Of a stretch of DNA of 17,509 nt, positions 14,862 through 17,509 are shown in pieces. Source of the DNA: Bacillota bacterium (GTDB taxonomy: Bacteria; Bacillota; Clostridia; Christensenellales; SZUA-584); contig JAEWRI010000006.1 of NCBI GenBank assembly GCA_023460085.1, forward strand, positions 1 to 17,509, in the 5' to 3' direction. Position 1 is the stretch's first letter. Each line of letters starts with the position of its first letter. Under the pieces are notes generated by a model that was not told where the DNA came from, ran no database searches, and saw nothing but the letters and a program-made list of their open reading frames with translations. The position numbers and the translations under genes were made by a program.

Positions 14862-15344
14862 ATGAAAAAGAATGTATTTATTACAGTAGCTTTTGTAGCC
14901 TTGACTTCACTCTTTTTTACTAATGTTCAGGCGCAAAACAGTAATTTTACTCTTGGGGGTGGTATTGCTCATGAAACGGATCTTGAAAATATCGGGATTT
15001 ATGCAAAAGGCACTTTATTATTCACACCACAGTGGGAAGGAGCACTTACAGGTACTTATTATTTTGAAGACATTGCAACATTCACAGCATTTGATGCTGA
15101 TGTCCATTATCTGTTTTACAACAATGAAGAAAATATGGTTGTTTACTCAATTACTGGGTTAAACTTCAGATCACTTAAAAATGACTATGCATCTGCTTCA
15201 AGTGTGGGTTTTAACCTTGGACTTGGGATGCGTTACCAATTGTCGGAAACAGTATCACTCAATCCGGCACTGAAATATATTTTGGGTACTGAAAGTGGTG
15301 ATAGTTATTTTGGACTTTCAGTAGGCCTTTGCTTTAACTTTTAA
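14862..15344 (+). CDS. Small outer-membrane beta-barrel protein
   Basis: The 160-residue protein has a signal peptide (1-25, V-Q-A-Q) and a Gly- and aromatic-rich sequence of alternating strands ending G-L-C-F-N-F. This is typical of 8-stranded OmpA/OmpX-like barrels in Bacteroidota. Regularly spaced Gly-aromatic pairs (G-T-Y-Y-F; S-V-G-F-N-L-G-L-G-M-R-Y) support a barrel. It sits third in the envelope operon between the SHOCT protein and a lipoprotein, so it may be the membrane anchor for these exported proteins; this is inferred from position only. Confidence 0.75.
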   Translation: MKKNVFITVAFVALTSLFFTNVQAQNSNFTLGGGIAHETDLENIGIYAKGTLLFTPQWEGALTGTYYFEDIATFTAFDADVHYLFYNNEENMVVYSITGLNFRSLKNDYASASSVGFNLGLGMRYQLSETVSLNPALKYILGTESGDSYFGLSVGLCFNF

Positions 15345-15365
15345 TGAACAGAGGAAACAAATATC

Positions 15366-15776
15366 ATGAAAAGAACTTTTATTTCTTATTTATCTCTACT
15401 CCTGATTTGTTTATTTGCCACATGCAGTGACGATATACCAAAAACTTTGAAGGGGACATCTTGGGTGTATAGCGTGAGCGGAAGTGAAGCATTGGAAATG
15501 TTTGAATATCCCGATGATGGAGAAACATCTATAACCTATACTGTAACGATCCAATTTTTATCTGAAACAGAGGTGAAATTTATTGATCGTATAAAAGGTA
15601 CCATAGATGGAGAATCGGTTAATGAAATTTTTGAACCGGAAACGGGGACATATACCTATGATGAGGAAAACGGTATTGTTACTATCTGCTTTGAAGTTTG
15701 CCTAGATGCAACAATAAATAAAAACAAACTAATTTTTACTGAAGATGGTGAGACATTGGTGTTTGAAAAAAAATAA
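15366..15776 (+). CDS. Lipoprotein with lipocalin-like fold
   Basis: The 136-residue protein has a signal peptide with hydrophobic core 5-18 and a candidate lipidated cysteine at 20 (F-A-T-C-S-D-D). Thr before Cys is a relaxed lipobox. The two Asp after C-S resemble the acidic surface-export signal of Bacteroidota lipoproteins. The mature part starts L-K-G-T-S-W-V-Y and shows repeated beta strands (I-T-Y-T-V-T-I-Q-F, G-T-Y-T-Y, G-I-V-T-I-C-F). This fits the small lipocalin-like proteins common in the phylum, which are thought to bind hydrophobic ligands. It is the last gene of the operon; a strong terminator follows 13 bp after the stop. Confidence 0.72.
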   Translation: MKRTFISYLSLLLICLFATCSDDIPKTLKGTSWVYSVSGSEALEMFEYPDDGETSITYTVTIQFLSETEVKFIDRIKGTIDGESVNEIFEPETGTYTYDEENGIVTICFEVCLDATINKNKLIFTEDGETLVFEKK

Positions 15777-15789
15777 CCAGAGTCTATTG

Positions 15790-15832
15790 AATGGGGCTGT
15801 TATCCTTTTGATAAAGCCCCATTTGTTTTTTA
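15790..15832 (+). terminator. Strong intrinsic terminator of the envelope operon
   Basis: AATGGGGCT (15790-15798) pairs with AGCCCCATT (15815-15823). Inside, TTATC (15800-15804) pairs with GATAA (15810-15814) around a CTTTT loop, leaving one bulged G. The run TGTTTTTT follows at once. It separates the four-gene operon from the metalloprotease gene. Confidence 0.9.
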
Positions 15833-15856
15833 ATCTTTTTCGAAATCGCAATACAA

Positions 15857-17509
15857 ATGTATATGAAACAGTATTTGAAATATATTTTCTTTTTGATATT
15901 CTTTTCAGCATTTGTGCTTCAATGTAGCGAGAAGCCCGAAGTAGAAGAAGTAGAAGAAGAAGTAGAAGAAGTAGAAGAAGTAGAAGAAGTAGAAGAAGAA
16001 GTTTATACAGTACCCGTAGTGGTTACCCTTGAACTTACAGACGTGACCCCATTATCTTTTGAGTGTGGCGGCGACGTGAAAAGCGATGGAGGACAGCCAG
16101 TTACAGTAAGGGGGATTTGTTGGTCAAAAAGCAGTAATCCTACAATAGCAGACAATAAGACATCGGAAGGTGCAGGTCTGGGAACTTTTACAAACTGGAT
16201 CTCAGGACTGGACGCCGGAGAAACCTATTATTGCTGTGCGTATGCTACGAACTCTGTCGGGACTGGATATGGCAGTATTGCGAAGGTGGCATTGTTGGAG
16301 AAAGAAATTCTTTATTATGTTCCACAGGCTTACCCGGGTCTAAAAAAAGAACTCGTTGAAGTAGAATTGAATGGCTTTTCGATAACCTGTGAAAAAGTCA
16401 ATGACATGCTTTTTTATCAGAATGACATTCTGATTGAACCTTCTTTCCTCAAATCTGCGTCTCTGAATGTGGATGATCTGTTAAATAATATCATCGGGAA
16501 AAGGCGATGGATAGAAAACACGGTATATTTTTCAGTTGATGATTCCTATCCTATAGAAAAAAGGATTGATATTGTACGAGCTTTTGATCTGTTTAAAGAG
16601 ACAAATATAAAATTTGTAGAACGAACAAATGAAACGGATTATGTTGAATTTAAATTTGAAATAGGAGGCGGTTGTTTTTCTAATTTAGGAAGGACTGGTG
16701 GAAAACAAATTATTCAGATTGATGTTTGGGGAACGCCGGGTAATATAGCACACGAAATTGGTCATGCTTTGGGTCTATTACACGAACAATCTAAACACAA
16801 CAGAGATGACTTCATAATAGTTAATCTTTCCAACATTCAAGAAAATGCACGCCATAACTTTGATAAATATCCTTTTTCAGAATTGTATTCCGTTGGTTAT
16901 GACTTCGAGTCATTGATGGGATATCCCTCCAGGACTGGATTTGAAATAAATCCAACTATTTATTCAATGACGAAAAAAGATGGAACTCCTTTTAATGCAC
17001 AGAGAGAACGTTTTACGGATTTAGACCTTTTGCTTATTAATTTTCTTTATCCTGATTTGGTTGTGGATGTGACACATTTGAATCTTGGTGTGGATCAAAT
17101 AGGAGTAGCAAATATTGTTTCAGGAAGTGGTGACTATAGTGTGAGCAGTGACAATAGTTCTGTTGCAGTGGCTACTTTATCAGCGGATAATAGCATTTTA
17201 GTTACTGCTTATTCTGCAGGCGCTACTGTGATCAATATCGTTGATAATAAAACAAAATTGAAAACTTATTTTACCGTCAGGGTTTATGCTCCCATGGAGT
17301 TTTCTAAATATGAGATTGAACTTGAAGAGAACTCAATTGGTAGTTTTCAAATTCTTTCAGGTAGTGGCAGCTTTTCAGTAAGATCTTCCAATAATGGAGT
17401 CGCTACGGCTAAAATATTATCGGACAATAGATGTGAAGTTACAGCGATTAATTCAGGAACAGCGGTTCTTACAGTAACCGATACAAAAACTCTGCAAGAA
17501 GCATCTGTT
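15857..17509 (+). CDS. Astacin-type (M12A) zinc metalloprotease lipoprotein, 3' end cut by window
   Basis: The frame is open from ATG 15857 (or 15863) for 551 codons to the window end. Residues 1-23 are a lipoprotein signal with Cys23 (V-L-Q-C-S-E-K). Residues 28-49 are a Val/Glu repeat. Residues 55-145 are a fibronectin-III-like domain (R-G-I-C-W-S, then G-L-D-A-G-E-T-Y-Y). The catalytic domain (about 216-400) has W-I-E-N-T-V-Y-F, the zinc motif H299-E-I-G-H303-A-L-G-L-L-H309-E, and a Met-turn S-L-M354-G-Y356. The His after Met, usual in astacins, is Gly here. Two Ig-like (BIG2/BACON-type) repeats follow (402-475 and 482-551), each with G-S-G-x-(Y/F)-S-V and V-A. It is probably a surface-anchored protease acting on host or environmental proteins; the acidic stalk after Cys23 may be the surface-export signal. 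Confidence 0.88.
   Translation, partial: MYMKQYLKYIFFLIFFSAFVLQCSEKPEVEEVEEEVEEVEEVEEVEEEVYTVPVVVTLELTDVTPLSFECGGDVKSDGGQPVTVRGICWSKSSNPTIADNKTSEGAGLGTFTNWISGLDAGETYYCCAYATNSVGTGYGSIAKVALLEKEILYYVPQAYPGLKKELVEVELNGFSITCEKVNDMLFYQNDILIEPSFLKSASLNVDDLLNNIIGKRRWIENTVYFSVDDSYPIEKRIDIVRAFDLFKETNIKFVERTNETDYVEFKFEIGGGCFSNLGRTGGKQIIQIDVWGTPGNIAHEIGHALGLLHEQSKHNRDDFIIVNLSNIQENARHNFDKYPFSELYSVGYDFESLMGYPSRTGFEINPTIYSMTKKDGTPFNAQRERFTDLDLLLINFLYPDLVVDVTHLNLGVDQIGVANIVSGSGDYSVSSDNSSVAVATLSADNSILVTAYSAGATVINIVDNKTKLKTYFTVRVYAPMEFSKYEIELEENSIGSFQILSGSGSFSVRSSNNGVATAKILSDNRCEVTAINSGTAVLTVTDTKTLQEASV
15938..16003 (+). repeat. In-frame GAA/GTA repeat encoding a Val/Glu stalk
   Basis: 66 bp consist only of GAA and GTA codons in the patterns V-E-E and V-E-E-E. 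As whole codons are repeated, slippage would change stalk length by whole residues or units without breaking the frame. Confidence 0.85.

Overview
The window looks like chromosome of a Bacteroidota member, probably Bacteroidales. The evidence is Bacteroidota-type promoter boxes (TAnnTTTG) ahead of several genes, few Shine-Dalgarno sites, lipoproteins with acidic residues after the lipidated Cys, beta-barrel proteins ending in Phe, and family resemblances. A genus such as Proteiniphilum or Petrimonas is only a guess.

Bases 1-2790 are an AT-rich, decaying accessory block: the 3' part of an sce7726-family nuclease-like gene, an sce7725-family gene that has lost its 3' end, a RES-domain toxin-like gene that has lost its 5' end (the two meet at an apparent deletion junction near 1150), and an unrecognised gene with two frameshifts. 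Bases 2816-5413 are a more GC-rich, housekeeping-like block: a CPBP membrane protease and a secreted PHB-depolymerase-type esterase as a two-gene operon, then nagB (glucosamine-6-phosphate deaminase).

Bases 5439-8511 are the most unusual part. Intergenic DNA here is built from drifting heptamers (33 units in one reading register) that pass into an octamer array. A complete IS21-family element (5701-8298, istA/istB, multiple 23-bp end repeats, 4-bp GTAT duplication) sits inside the octamer array. Removing the element and one GTAT restores the octamer register exactly. A second heptamer array lies at 4438-4528.

Bases 8517-11206 hold a membrane-anchored AraC-type regulator divergent from a lipoprotein metallophosphoesterase. 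Between them is a direct repeat with 22-bp spacing, a candidate operator. The phosphoesterase is followed by a degenerate copy with a large internal deletion. A minus-strand beta-barrel gene with a good promoter and terminator comes next, then about 870 bp of mostly gene-free DNA with a gene remnant and a perfect 14-bp inverted repeat.

Bases 13384-15776 are a compact four-gene envelope operon: two related exported repeat proteins (the second with a SHOCT domain), a small beta-barrel and a lipoprotein, closed by a strong terminator. The last gene, cut by the window end, is an astacin-type zinc metalloprotease lipoprotein with a Val/Glu repeat stalk and Ig-like repeats. It has no stop codon inside the window.
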